Shown here: one piece after another, positions 33,793 to 42,368 of the stretch
Position numbering within the stretch: the first letter of the stretch is position 1
Layout: every line of letters starts with the position of its first letter
Source of the DNA: Nocardioides perillae
Lineage (GTDB): Bacteria > Actinomycetota > Actinomycetes > Propionibacteriales > Nocardioidaceae
NCBI RefSeq assembly: GCF_013409425.1
Contig: NZ_JACCAC010000001.1
Location: forward strand, 1,798,001 to 1,862,000
Reading direction: 5' to 3'
DNA length: 64,000 nucleotides
Position numbers and translations under genes: made by a program
Notes under the pieces: generated by a model
What the model was told of the DNA's origin: nothing
The model's input: only the letters and a program-made list of their open reading frames with translations
Databases searched by the model: none

Positions 33793-35391
33793 TCAGCGCA
33801 CGGCGTAGACGCTGAAGCGGTAGCGGGCACCGTCGTCGAGCGGCACGCCCCGGCACGACCACTCCGTGCCGCGGCCGCAGCGGTAGCGGGTCGAGGCGTT
33901 GGCCAGCGTGACGGTCACCTTGGTCACGCCGGTGTGGAACGGCAGCCGCACCCGGGCCCCGCCCGAGCGGTCCAGGCGCACCACGCGCCGCTGCACCTCG
34001 CCGCCGCGCAGGTGCACGAGCGCGTGGGCCGCCGGGCTGGTCGCGCGACCGGGACCGTCGACGCGCAGCAGCAGGCGCCAGCGACCCGGGAGGGCGCCGC
34101 GGCGCACGTCCCAGCTGGTCGAGGACAGGTGGGCGAGCCGGGTGGCGACCTGCCCGGTCCCGCGCTTGCCAAGACGCAGCGTCCAGGAGCCCTTCACCGG
34201 GGTGCGGGGCCACGCGGCGCCCTCGCTGTAGGACTGCGCGGGGACGGTGCCGGCCGCGGCGTACTGCGCGAAGAGGGTCGGGAAGGCGACCTTGCGCGCG
34301 GCGACCACGCTGCGCACGGCGGCGGTGCTGTGCTGGTCGGGTGCGCCGCGGAAGTCGCCCGCGCGCCGCCACACGGCCTTGACCACGCCGCGGCCGAAGC
34401 GCTGCGAGAGGTGCTCGAAGAAGACCCAGTTGCCGTAGGGCGTGGAGGAGCCATAGTCGAAGAAGTCCAGCGACGTGCGCGGACGGCGCAGCTGGCTAGC
34501 GAACAAGTACTGACGGTTGTCGTCGACGTCGTCGGCGAACTGCTCCTCGATCCAGGTGGCGGTGGCCTCGAGCAGCCAGCGGTCCTCGGCGAAGTCGTAG
34601 GCGTACTGCACGGCGTGGAAGAACTCGTGGGCAGCGGTGACCCGCAGCGTGTCGAGCGGCACGCCGCCGAACTCGTCCTTTGCGAAGTCGTCGTCGAGCA
34701 CGCAGTAGCCCGGGGCGGTGCGCGGCGCGGAGGCGCGGCGCCCGCCGGGGATCTCGGGCGCGCAGTAGCCGTAGTAGCCCTGACCACCGAGACTTCCGAG
34801 GTCCTTCAGGTAGACGTCGAACTTGCGGTCGCCGCCGCGGGCGCCGTCGAAGAGCGGCGCGCGGTAGCCCAGGGTCCCCACGTGGTGGTCCCACACCTGC
34901 TGCACCACGTCGAGCGTCGTGCGCTCCCAGCCGGCCGGCGGGCGGTCGTTGCCGGAGGTCACGTGGTGCACGCAGACGTTCTTCGTGCAGTTGACCTCGG
35001 GCTTCGTGGTGTACGGCGCCGAGCCCTCCGGGGCGACCGGGTCGCGAGGGTCGGTGGGCCGGGCGTCGGGGCGGGCCAGGGCCGCCTCGGCCTCGCGGCG
35101 GTCGGTGCCGCGCAGCGCGGGCAGCGCAAGGGCCAGGTCGCGCAGCGCGACGGTGGGGGAGGCGTCGCCCGGCAGCGCGTCGCCCTCGAGCACCCGGGTG
35201 GCCGTCTCGAGGGCCTCCTCGGCCGCCGGCGCCGCCGACCCGGGCAACACGGGGAGCACGGGTGACGCGCCGGCCCCGCCGGGCTGACCGGGGTGACCGG
35301 GGTGACCGGGGTCCGCCGCGGCGGGCAGCGCGGCCGCGCCGAGGGCGGCGACGAGCAGGACGGTGGCGACGGTGCGGGCCGAGCGGCGCAA
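33793..35391 (-). CDS. Secreted zinc metalloprotease-like protein (MXAN_6640 type)
   Basis: This 532-residue protein has a signal peptide (TVATVLLVAALGAAALPAAA) and a short DPGHPGHPGQPGG repeat, then a middle domain with VCVHHVTSGNDRPP and KFDVYLKDLGSLGGQGYYGYC. The zinc motif VTAAHEFFHAVQYAYDF (HExxH) is followed by WLLEATATWIEEQFADDV, where the second Glu supplies the third ligand. A beta-rich C-terminal region may bind substrate. The family is often called MXAN_6640-type putative metalloprotease. The gene ends 70 bases from the deacylase start, in the same direction. Confidence 0.78.
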   Translation of the reverse strand: MRRSARTVATVLLVAALGAAALPAAADPGHPGHPGQPGGAGASPVLPVLPGSAAPAAEEALETATRVLEGDALPGDASPTVALRDLALALPALRGTDRREAEAALARPDARPTDPRDPVAPEGSAPYTTKPEVNCTKNVCVHHVTSGNDRPPAGWERTTLDVVQQVWDHHVGTLGYRAPLFDGARGGDRKFDVYLKDLGSLGGQGYYGYCAPEIPGGRRASAPRTAPGYCVLDDDFAKDEFGGVPLDTLRVTAAHEFFHAVQYAYDFAEDRWLLEATATWIEEQFADDVDDNRQYLFASQLRRPRTSLDFFDYGSSTPYGNWVFFEHLSQRFGRGVVKAVWRRAGDFRGAPDQHSTAAVRSVVAARKVAFPTLFAQYAAAGTVPAQSYSEGAAWPRTPVKGSWTLRLGKRGTGQVATRLAHLSSTSWDVRRGALPGRWRLLLRVDGPGRATSPAAHALVHLRGGEVQRRVVRLDRSGGARVRLPFHTGVTKVTVTLANASTRYRCGRGTEWSCRGVPLDDGARYRFSVYAVR

Positions 35392-35473
35392 GGTTCCCCC
35401 GGGGAAGGATCGCGTCAGGCGGACGCTGGGGCGTCCGGGTGGGCTGCGCCCGATCCTCCCACAGCGCGGCCGT

Positions 35474-35872
35474 CTAGACCGAGCCGGCGATCTTCTCGAT
35501 CAGCGCGGTCGTCGAGATCGCGGGGGTGCGGGGCAGGTAGACGACCTCGCACACGTCCTCGAACTCGTCGAAGCGGCCCGCCCAGTCGTCGCCCATCACC
35601 AGCACGTCGGCGCCGTGCTCGAGGATGTAGTCGCGCTTCTGCTCCAGGCTCTCCTCGACGAAGACCGCGGAGACCGGCTTGAGCGCGGCCACGATCGCGA
35701 GCCGCTCGTCCTGGCTGAAGACCGGCTCGCGGCCCTTCTTGCGCAGGTTGAGCGCGTCGGCCGACACCCCGACGACGAGGCGGTCGCCGAGCGCCGCGGC
35801 CCGCTCGATGACGCGCAGGTGCCCGACGTGGAAGACGTCGAAGGTCCCGAAGGTGATGACGGTGCGCGGCAT
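35474..35872 (-). CDS. tagD: Glycerol-3-phosphate cytidylyltransferase-like nucleotidyltransferase
   Basis: This 132-residue protein has the CTP-transferase motifs of TagD: ITFGTFDVFHVGHLRVIERA (HxGH), EPVFSQDERLAIVAALKPV and AISTTALIEKI (the ISTT motif). It would make CDP-glycerol or a related activated alcohol from CTP. ATG 35872 matches the family start; an upstream frame adds unrelated residues. No other teichoic-acid gene is visible near it. It is divergent from the iron transporter operon, and the iron box lies between them. Confidence 0.8.
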   Translation of the reverse strand: MPRTVITFGTFDVFHVGHLRVIERAAALGDRLVVGVSADALNLRKKGREPVFSQDERLAIVAALKPVSAVFVEESLEQKRDYILEHGADVLVMGDDWAGRFDEFEDVCEVVYLPRTPAISTTALIEKIAGSV

Positions 35873-35928
35873 GACGCGCATCCTGCCACTGCGCGACGGG
35901 CAGGCCCCGGCCCGACCCCGCCAGGGGC

Positions 35929-35948
35929 AGGTTAGCCTTGCCTCACCT
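35929..35948. promoter_or_regulatory. IdeR/DmdR-like iron box
   Basis: AGGTTAGCCTTGCCTCACCT is close to the DtxR-family consensus (AGGTTAGSCTWACCT type), though the right half is imperfect. It ends 42 bases upstream of the ATG of the ferric binding protein gene, where an iron repressor would block transcription. The iron transporter context supports it. Confidence 0.6.
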
Positions 35949-35990
35949 GTCCGTGCCGGTGATGCCGGCCCGCCGCCCCCGAGGTGCCCG

Positions 35991-37007
35991 ATGCGTCGAC
36001 CTGCCCTGATGACCGCGAGCGCCCTGCTCGCCTGCACCGCGCTCTCCGGTTGCGGCGTCCTCGGCGAGGAGGAGGCGGACCTGCAGGTCTACTCGGCCCG
36101 CAAGTACGGCTCCGAGGACGTCTTCGCGCAGTTCACCGAGGAGACCGGCATCACCGTCGACTTCCTCTTCGCCGACAACGCGGCCCTGCTCGAGCGCATC
36201 CGCACCGAGGGCGCCGACAGCCCCGCCGACGTCTACATGACCGTCGACGCGGGCAACCTGTGGAACGCCGACCAGCAGGGCATCCTCGCGCCCCTCGACA
36301 GCGAGGTGCTCGAGGCCGCCGTCCCCGCCGCGGACCGCGCCGACGACGGCACGTGGTTCGGCCTGGCCAAGCGCGCCCGCACGGTGATCTACGACCCCGA
36401 CCAGGTCGACCCGGCCGACTTCGACGCCGAGGACACCTACACCGGCCTCACCGACCCGCAGTGGCGCGGTCGGCTGTGCATGCGCGACCTCGACGAGACC
36501 TACATGACCTCGCTCGTCGCCTCGCTCATCGACCTGCACGGCGAGGAGGGCGCCCGGGAGATCGTCGAGGGCTGGCAGGCCAACGAGGTCGAGGTCATGG
36601 GCAACGACGTCCTCGTGATCGAGGCCGTCGAGGCCGGCACCTGCGAGGTCGGCATCGTCAACCACTACTACCTCGCGCGTGAGCAGGCGGAGGGCAAGGC
36701 GCAGGGCGTCGAGCTCTACTGGGCCTCGCAGGAGGGTGCGGGCACCCACGTCAACGTCTCCGGTGCCGGTGTCGTGGAGACCAGCGACAACCCCGCCGAC
36801 GCGCAGCGGCTGCTCGAGTGGCTGGCCACGGAGGGGCAGGCCGCCCTGATCGACGGCAACCACGAGTTCCCCGTGAACCCCGACGTCGAGCCCGACGCCG
36901 AGGCGGCGGCCTACGGTCCGTTCACCGAGATGACCCTCGACGCCGAGGTCTACGGCAGCCTCAACGCGAGGGCCGCCGAGCTGCTCGTCGACGCCGGCTG
37001 GGAGTGA
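35991..37007 (+). CDS. Ferric iron ABC transporter, substrate-binding lipoprotein
   Basis: This 338-residue protein has a lipoprotein signal (ALSGC lipobox) and a periplasmic-binding fold: DLQVYSARKYGSEDVFAQF, DFLFADNAALLERIRTEG, DVYMTVDAGNLW, and GIVNHYYLAREQAEG, where tyrosines in the last two can chelate Fe(III). It captures ferric iron for import. It is the first gene of the transporter operon, with the iron box upstream. Its stop overlaps the permease start (GTGA). FbpA/FutA-type proteins have the same layout. Confidence 0.87.
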   Translation: MRRPALMTASALLACTALSGCGVLGEEEADLQVYSARKYGSEDVFAQFTEETGITVDFLFADNAALLERIRTEGADSPADVYMTVDAGNLWNADQQGILAPLDSEVLEAAVPAADRADDGTWFGLAKRARTVIYDPDQVDPADFDAEDTYTGLTDPQWRGRLCMRDLDETYMTSLVASLIDLHGEEGAREIVEGWQANEVEVMGNDVLVIEAVEAGTCEVGIVNHYYLAREQAEGKAQGVELYWASQEGAGTHVNVSGAGVVETSDNPADAQRLLEWLATEGQAALIDGNHEFPVNPDVEPDAEAAAYGPFTEMTLDAEVYGSLNARAAELLVDAGWE

Positions 37008-38644
37008 GCGCCGGCCGGGGCCGCGCGGCCTGGTCGGGCGCCGTCGTCCTGGCCGCCGCCCTCGTGGTGGCGCCGGTCGCGGCAGTGCTCCTCGACGCGG
37101 TCGCGGGCTCGGGCCGGACGGCGGGGTGGGAGGTGCCCGCCGGCCTGGCGCGGATGGTGCAGCAGACGACGCTGCTGCTGCTCGGCGTCGCCGCCGGCAC
37201 GCTGGTGCTGGGCTGCGGCCTCGCGTGGCTGGTGACCGCGCACCGCTTCCCCGGGCGCGACGTGCTCGTGTGGCTGCTCGTGCTGCCCCTGGCGATGCCC
37301 GCCTACATCCTCGGCTTCGTCTTCCTCTCCACCTTCGACGTGGCCGGCGACGTGCAGGTGTGGCTGCGCGAGGTCACCGGCACCGGGCTGCAGGTGCCGG
37401 TGCGCGGGGTCGGCGGCGCCGCGGTGGTCATGAGCCTCACGCTCTACCCCTACGTCTACCTCCTCGCCCGCGCCGCCTTCGCCCAGCAGTCGCCCACCAC
37501 CTGGGAGGCAGCGCGGTTGCTCGGCGCGAGCCGGCGCCGCGCCTTCGCGGGCGTGCTGCTGCCGCTCGCCCGGCCCTCCCTCGCCGCCGGCCTGGCGCTG
37601 GTGATGATGGAGGTCCTCACCGACTTCGCCACCGTGCAGTACTTCGGCGTGCGGACCGTGTCGGTCGGCGTCTACACGACGTGGCGCCAGACCTACCGCT
37701 TCGACCTCGCGGTGCAGCTCGCCGGGGTCGTGCTGCTCTTCGCCGTGGCGGTGCTCGCGGGCGAGCGGCTGCTGCGCGGGCGGGCCCGCTTCACCCAGCG
37801 CGGCGGCCGCGGCGGCGGCCCGACGCCGAGCCGGCTCGCGGGCTGGCGCGGGTGGCTGGCCACCGGCGTCTGCGTCCTGGTGCTGGCGGGCGGCTTCGCG
37901 GTGCCGCTGCTGCGCCTGGTGCTGTGGGCCGCGGCGCAGCTGGCCGGGGACGGCCAGCCGGTCGACCCCCGCTTCGGCGGCTACCTCCTCAACTCCGTCG
38001 TCGTCGCCGTGCTCGTCGCGCTCGCGTGCGTGGCCCTCGCGCTCGTCGTGGGGCACGCCGTCCGTCTCGGCGGCGGGCGCGTCGTGCGCGGTGCCGCGCA
38101 GCTGACCACCGTCGGGTACGCCGTGCCCGGCGCGGTCGTCGGCATCGGCACGCTCCTGGCCCTGGGCGCGGTCGACGACCTGCTCGAGGCGCTGGGGGTC
38201 CCCGGCGGCACCGGCCTGCTGGTGACCGGCTCCCTGGTGGCGATCGTGCTCGCCTACGTCGTGCGCTTCCTCGGGCCCGCCCACCAGGCCGTGGACGCGT
38301 CGTACGCGCAGGTGCGCCCCCAGCTCACGCAGTCGGCGCTCTCGCTGGGGGCCGGGCCCTGGCGGGTGCTGACCCGGGTGCACCTCCCGCTCGTGCGCCC
38401 CGGTGTCGGCGTCGCCCTGGTGCTCGTGTCCGTCGACGCGGTCAAGGAGCTGCCGGTGGTGCTGATGCTGCGCCCGTTCGGCTTCACTACGGTGTCGGTG
38501 TGGGTGCACGAGCTGGCGTCGGAGAACCTGTGGAGCCTCGCCGCGCTCCCGGCCGTGGTGATCGTCGCCCTCGCGACCGTGCCGGTCGTGCTGCTCTTCG
38601 GCCAGGTCCGGCGCGCCGACCGGCGCGAGCAGGCGAGCCGGTGA
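37004..38644 (+). CDS. Ferric iron ABC transporter, permease
   Basis: This 546-residue protein has about twelve membrane helices in two homologous halves. Each half has an EAA-type loop: TWEAARLLGASRRRAFAGVLLP in the first and QSALSLGAGPWRVLTRVHLPL in the second, where the ATPase docks. This fits FbpB-type fused permeases, which carry iron across the membrane as one polypeptide. The start overlaps the binding-protein stop, and its own stop overlaps the ATPase start, so the three genes are translated as a unit. Confidence 0.87.
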   Translation: MSAGRGRAAWSGAVVLAAALVVAPVAAVLLDAVAGSGRTAGWEVPAGLARMVQQTTLLLLGVAAGTLVLGCGLAWLVTAHRFPGRDVLVWLLVLPLAMPAYILGFVFLSTFDVAGDVQVWLREVTGTGLQVPVRGVGGAAVVMSLTLYPYVYLLARAAFAQQSPTTWEAARLLGASRRRAFAGVLLPLARPSLAAGLALVMMEVLTDFATVQYFGVRTVSVGVYTTWRQTYRFDLAVQLAGVVLLFAVAVLAGERLLRGRARFTQRGGRGGGPTPSRLAGWRGWLATGVCVLVLAGGFAVPLLRLVLWAAAQLAGDGQPVDPRFGGYLLNSVVVAVLVALACVALALVVGHAVRLGGGRVVRGAAQLTTVGYAVPGAVVGIGTLLALGAVDDLLEALGVPGGTGLLVTGSLVAIVLAYVVRFLGPAHQAVDASYAQVRPQLTQSALSLGAGPWRVLTRVHLPLVRPGVGVALVLVSVDAVKELPVVLMLRPFGFTTVSVWVHELASENLWSLAALPAVVIVALATVPVVLLFGQVRRADRREQASR

Positions 38645-39756
38645 GCGCGCCCGGGCCCGACGGCGCCGACCTGCCGCCGGCGCTGGTGCTGCGCGGCGTC
38701 TCGAAGCGCTTCGGAGCGGTCGAGGCGGTGCGCGCCGTCGACCTCGAGGTGACGCCGGGAGAGGTGCTCGCGGTCATCGGTCCGTCGGGCTGCGGCAAGT
38801 CGACGGTGCTGCGGCTCGTGGCCGGGCTCGAGTCACCCGACGCCGGCGAGGTGCTGATCGCGGGAGCGACGGTCGCCGTCGGCGGCGGCCGCGCCGTCCC
38901 GCCGGAGCGCCGCCGGGTCGGCATGGTCTTCCAGGACCACGCGCTCTTCCCGCACCTGACGGTGGCCCGCAACGTCGCCTTCGGCCTGCACGGCCGTCCG
39001 GCCGCCGAGCGCGAGGCCCGGGTGTCGGAGGTGCTCGAGCTGGCCCGGCTCGCCGACAAGGGCGACCGCTACCCCCACGAGCTCTCCGGCGGCGAGCAGC
39101 AGCGGGTCGCCCTCGCGCGCGCCCTGGCGCCCCGGCCCGCGGTCGTGCTGCTCGACGAGCCCTTCTCGAGCCTCGACGAGAGCCTGCGCGCGCAGGTGCG
39201 CGCCGAGCTCGTCGGCGTGCTCCGCGCGAGCGGCGCGACGGCGCTCCTCGTCACCCACGACCAGACCGAGGCGCTCTCGGTGGGCGACCGGGTGGCGGTG
39301 CTGCGCGACGGGGTCGTCGAGCAGGTCGGCACCCCCGACGCGGTCTTCGAGCGCCCCGCCACGCGCTTCGTGGCCTCCTTCATGGGCGACGCCGACTTCC
39401 TGCCGGCGCAGGTGCACCACGCGCTGCTGACGTGCGAGATCGGGGTGGTCTCCACCGTCCCGGGCTGGGGCGCCGCCGACACCGCGGTCGAGGTGGTGCT
39501 GCGCCCGCACGAGGTCGCGCTCGAGGTCGCGCCGCCCGGCACGGCCGAGCCCGCGGTGGTGGTCGGCGTGGAGTACCACGGCGCCTTCCTGCTCCACACG
39601 GTCCGCCTGGCGTCGGGGCGCACCCTGCGCTCCTGGCAGCCCCACGGCGTGCGCCACCCCGTCGGCACCGCGGTGACCGCCCGGGTGCGGCCCGGCCTGG
39701 TGCCGACGCTGCTCGTCGACGACCGCGCCGTCAGCGGCCCTCCGGGTGCGCCGTGA
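38641..39756 (+). CDS. Ferric iron ABC transporter, ATP-binding protein
   Basis: This 371-residue ATPase has Walker A GPSGCGKST, the Q loop FQDHALFPHLTV, signature LSGGEQQRVALARAL, Walker B VVLLDEPFSSLDE and H-loop LLVTHDQTEAL. A C-terminal TOBE-like region (VVLRPHEVALEV) follows, as in FbpC. It powers import with the permease above. The start overlaps the permease stop and its own stop overlaps the DUF445 start (GTGA), so the membrane protein is in the same operon. Confidence 0.9.
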   Translation: MSAPGPDGADLPPALVLRGVSKRFGAVEAVRAVDLEVTPGEVLAVIGPSGCGKSTVLRLVAGLESPDAGEVLIAGATVAVGGGRAVPPERRRVGMVFQDHALFPHLTVARNVAFGLHGRPAAEREARVSEVLELARLADKGDRYPHELSGGEQQRVALARALAPRPAVVLLDEPFSSLDESLRAQVRAELVGVLRASGATALLVTHDQTEALSVGDRVAVLRDGVVEQVGTPDAVFERPATRFVASFMGDADFLPAQVHHALLTCEIGVVSTVPGWGAADTAVEVVLRPHEVALEVAPPGTAEPAVVVGVEYHGAFLLHTVRLASGRTLRSWQPHGVRHPVGTAVTARVRPGLVPTLLVDDRAVSGPPGAP

Positions 39757-41021
39757 GCGCCCCCGCCGCTCCCGTCCTCGCCGCCGACCCCGTCGCCGAC
39801 GAGCTGCGCCGCCGCGGCCTGCAACGGATGCGCACGGTGGCGGTCTCGCTGCTCGTGCTCGCCGCGGTGGTCTACCTCCTCACCCGCGGGCAGGACGGCG
39901 TGTGGGGCTTCGTCAACGCCGGCGCCGAGGCGTCGATGGTGGGCGCGATCGCCGACTGGTTCGCCGTGACCGCGCTCTTCCGCCACCCGCTCGGCCTGCC
40001 CGTGCCCCACACCGCGCTCATCCCGAGGCGCAAGGACGAGCTGGGGCGTGGGCTGCAGGAGTTCGTGGGGGAGAACTTCCTGCAGGAGGACATCGTCCGC
40101 GACCGGGTCGCCGTCGCCCAGGTGGCCTCCCGCGTGGGGCGCTGGCTCGCCGTGCCGGCCCACCAGCAGCGCGTCGTCGACGAGGCCTCCGAGGTGGTCG
40201 CCGCCGGGCTGCGCCGCGTGCGCGACGAGCACGTCGCTGCCCTGGTCACCGACGCCCTCGTGCCGCGCTTCCGCGAGGAGCCCGTGGCGCCGCTCGCAGG
40301 TGGCCTGCTCGCCGAGGTCGTGCGCGACGGCACCCACCGGGGCCTGGTCGACCTCGCGGTCACCGAGCTGCACGACTGGCTGGTGGAGAACCCCGAGACC
40401 TTCGCGGAGGTGCTCGGCGAGCGCGCGCCGTGGTGGAGCCCGCCGCGGGTCAACGAGGCCGTCACCGCCCGCATCCACGTCGAGGTGGTGCGCTGGGTCG
40501 CCGACATCCGCGACGAGCCGCAGCACCGGGCCCGCGCCGCGCTCGACTCGATGCTCGCCCAGCTCGCCGACGACCTGCTGCACGACCCGGCGACCCAGGA
40601 GCGCACCGAGCGGCTCAAGGAGCGCGTGCTCGACCACCCGCAGGTCGTCGCGACCGGCACGTCGCTGTGGAACGCCCTGCGCCGCGCCCTCCTCGGCTCG
40701 CTCGAGGACCCGCACGGCGCCGTGCGCGAGCGCGCGCTGCTCGAGCTGCGCGGCCTCGCCCGCCGCCTCGCCGACGACCCCGCCCTGCGCGCCCGCCTCG
40801 ACGGCCTCGTCGCCGACGCGGTCGTCTTCGTCGTCGGCCGCTACGGCGAGGAGCTCACCGCCGTCATCACCAGCACCATCGAGCGCTGGGACGGCCGCGA
40901 GGCGGCCCGGCGCATCGAGCTGCACGTCGGGCGCGACCTGCAGTTCATCCGCATCAACGGCACCGTCGTCGGCGGTCTCGTCGGCGTGCTGATCCACGCC
41001 GTCGACGTGCTGCTCGCCTGA
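39753..41021 (+). CDS. DUF445 domain membrane protein
   Basis: This 422-residue protein has an N-terminal membrane helix (VAVSLLVLAAVVYLL), the DUF445 signature GAEASMVGAIADWFAVTALFRHPLGLPVPHTALIPR, and a long helical region (QEFVGENFLQEDIV, SLWNALRRALLG). A C-terminal helix (TVVGGLVGVLIHAVDVLLA) returns to the membrane. The function is unknown. It is translationally coupled to the iron ATPase gene, which is worth noting because the family is not known to act in iron uptake. Confidence 0.8.
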   Translation: MSAPAAPVLAADPVADELRRRGLQRMRTVAVSLLVLAAVVYLLTRGQDGVWGFVNAGAEASMVGAIADWFAVTALFRHPLGLPVPHTALIPRRKDELGRGLQEFVGENFLQEDIVRDRVAVAQVASRVGRWLAVPAHQQRVVDEASEVVAAGLRRVRDEHVAALVTDALVPRFREEPVAPLAGGLLAEVVRDGTHRGLVDLAVTELHDWLVENPETFAEVLGERAPWWSPPRVNEAVTARIHVEVVRWVADIRDEPQHRARAALDSMLAQLADDLLHDPATQERTERLKERVLDHPQVVATGTSLWNALRRALLGSLEDPHGAVRERALLELRGLARRLADDPALRARLDGLVADAVVFVVGRYGEELTAVITSTIERWDGREAARRIELHVGRDLQFIRINGTVVGGLVGVLIHAVDVLLA

Positions 41022-41085
41022 GCCGCCTGCGGCGCGCCCGCCCCTCGTGCCGGCTCCCGCCGTCGGGCGGGGGAGGATGGGCTGC

Positions 41086-41376
41086 GTGAGCGCCGCAGAC
41101 CCCCAGCCCGTCGACGTGTCGATCCGCGACGAGGCGATCCGCCTCGGGCAGTTCCTGAAGCTGGCCGACCTCGTCGAGACCGGGGCCGAGGCCAAGCCGG
41201 TGGTCGCCGAGGGGCTCGTGCGCGTCAACGGCGAGGTCGAGACCCGGCGGGGCCGGCAGCTCGTCGTGGGCGACGTGGTCGAGCTGGGCGGGGTGGCGGC
41301 GCGGGTCGCCGGGCCCGCTGGCCGCGACGGGGGTGCCGGGGGAGACGACGACGGCGGGGAAGGCCTGCCCTGGTGA
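41086..41376 (+). CDS. S4-domain RNA-binding protein
   Basis: This 96-residue protein has a single S4 domain: RLGQFLKLADLVETGAEAKPVV, LVRVNGEVETRRGRQLVVGDVV. The Pro/Gly/Asp-rich C-terminal tail (GRDGGAGGDDDGGEGLPW) is unstructured. YbcJ-like and RqcH-partner proteins of this type bind ribosomal or peptidyl-tRNA structures. GTG 41086 has a GGAGG site at a good distance; ATG 41077 is too near it. Confidence 0.78.
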   Translation: MSAADPQPVDVSIRDEAIRLGQFLKLADLVETGAEAKPVVAEGLVRVNGEVETRRGRQLVVGDVVELGGVAARVAGPAGRDGGAGGDDDGGEGLPW

Positions 41377-41414
41377 GCCGGCCGCCCCCGCCGCGGGGTC
41401 GGTGAGGGGTCGGG

Positions 41415-41792
41415 TCAGGAGACCCCGAGCAGGTCGACGACGAAGATGAGGGTCTCGCCGGGCTTGATGACGCCGCCGGCACCGCGGTCGCCGTAGCCCA
41501 GGTGGGGCGGGATGACGAGCTGGCGGCGGCCGCCGACCTTCATGCCCTGCACGCCCTGGTCCCAGCCCGAGATGACCTGGCCGATGCCGAGGCGGAAGCG
41601 CAGCGGCTCGCCGCGGTTCCAGCTGGCGTCGAACTCCTCGCCGGTGGAGTGGGCCACGCCCACGTAGTGCACCGACACGGTCTGGCCGGCGGCGGCCTCG
41701 GGGCCGTCGCCCTCGCTCAGGTCGGTGACGACGAGGTCGGCGGGCGGGTCGAAGTCGGGGAAGTCGATCTCGGGCTTCTCGGGGGTTGCCAT
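41415..41792 (-). CDS. FKBP-type peptidyl-prolyl cis-trans isomerase
   Basis: This 125-residue protein is a single FKBP domain without a signal peptide. It shows SVHYVGVAHSTGEEFDASWNRG, VISGWDQGVQGMKVGGRRQLV, IPPHLGYGDRGAG and TLIFVVDLLGV, the full set of FKBP motifs with the aromatic pocket (Tyr, Phe, Trp). It speeds proline isomerisation in cytoplasmic protein folding. The gene is convergent with the S4-domain gene. Confidence 0.92.
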   Translation of the reverse strand: MATPEKPEIDFPDFDPPADLVVTDLSEGDGPEAAAGQTVSVHYVGVAHSTGEEFDASWNRGEPLRFRLGIGQVISGWDQGVQGMKVGGRRQLVIPPHLGYGDRGAGGVIKPGETLIFVVDLLGVS

Positions 41793-41838
41793 GCGCCCGA
41801 GTCTGGCACGCGACGGGAGGGCGGCCGGGCCCCGGGGC

Positions 41839-42270
41839 TCAGGACTGGTGGACGTAGGAGTCGAGCTGGTCGCGCTCGAACTCGAGCTGGTCGATGCGGC
41901 TCTTCACCACGTCGCCGATGCTCACGATGCCGACGAGGAGACCGTCGTCGACGACCGGCACGTGCCGCACGCGACGCGCGGTCATCGTGCGCATCAGGTC
42001 GTCGACGGGGGTGTCGGGCGGGCAGGTGTGCACGTCGGCGGTCATGATCGCGGCCACGGTGTTGTGCACCACCGTCCCGTCGCGGTGCAGGTGGCGCACC
42101 ACGTCGCGCTCGCTCACGATGCCCTCGACGCGCCGGCCGTCGCGGCTGACGACGAGCGCGCCGACGTCGTGCTCGGCGAGCAGGGTGAGCAGGTCGCGGA
42201 CCCCGGCGTCGGGGCTGACGGTCACGACCTCGCGGTCGGTCTTCGCCTGCAGCACGTCGCTGATCTTCAC
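41839..42270 (-). CDS. CBS-domain pair protein
   Basis: This 143-residue protein contains two CBS motifs: REVVTVSPDAGVRDLLTLLAEHDVGALVV and GIVSERDVVRHL in the first, and TADVHTCPPDTPVDDLMRTM, RHVPVVDDGLLVGIVSIGDV in the second. The Bateman pair binds adenine nucleotides, and similar small proteins act as dormancy or redox regulators. GTG 42270 starts the domain directly. It is followed 46 bases downstream by the FKBP gene in the same direction. Confidence 0.88.
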   Translation of the reverse strand: MKISDVLQAKTDREVVTVSPDAGVRDLLTLLAEHDVGALVVSRDGRRVEGIVSERDVVRHLHRDGTVVHNTVAAIMTADVHTCPPDTPVDDLMRTMTARRVRHVPVVDDGLLVGIVSIGDVVKSRIDQLEFERDQLDSYVHQS

Positions 42271-42368
42271 CGCGGACCTCCTCGCCGGCGGGCGCGCGCC
42301 GCACCGTGCGACCACGCTAGGGCCTGCGGGCCCCGCCGGGAAGACTCGGGAGCCCTGCCCTGGGCGCG

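Noticed and set aside
33723..33830. N-terminal extension of the deacylase
   Set aside because: The 36 extra residues are Pro/Ala-rich and unlike the family; GTG 33722 gives the normal start.
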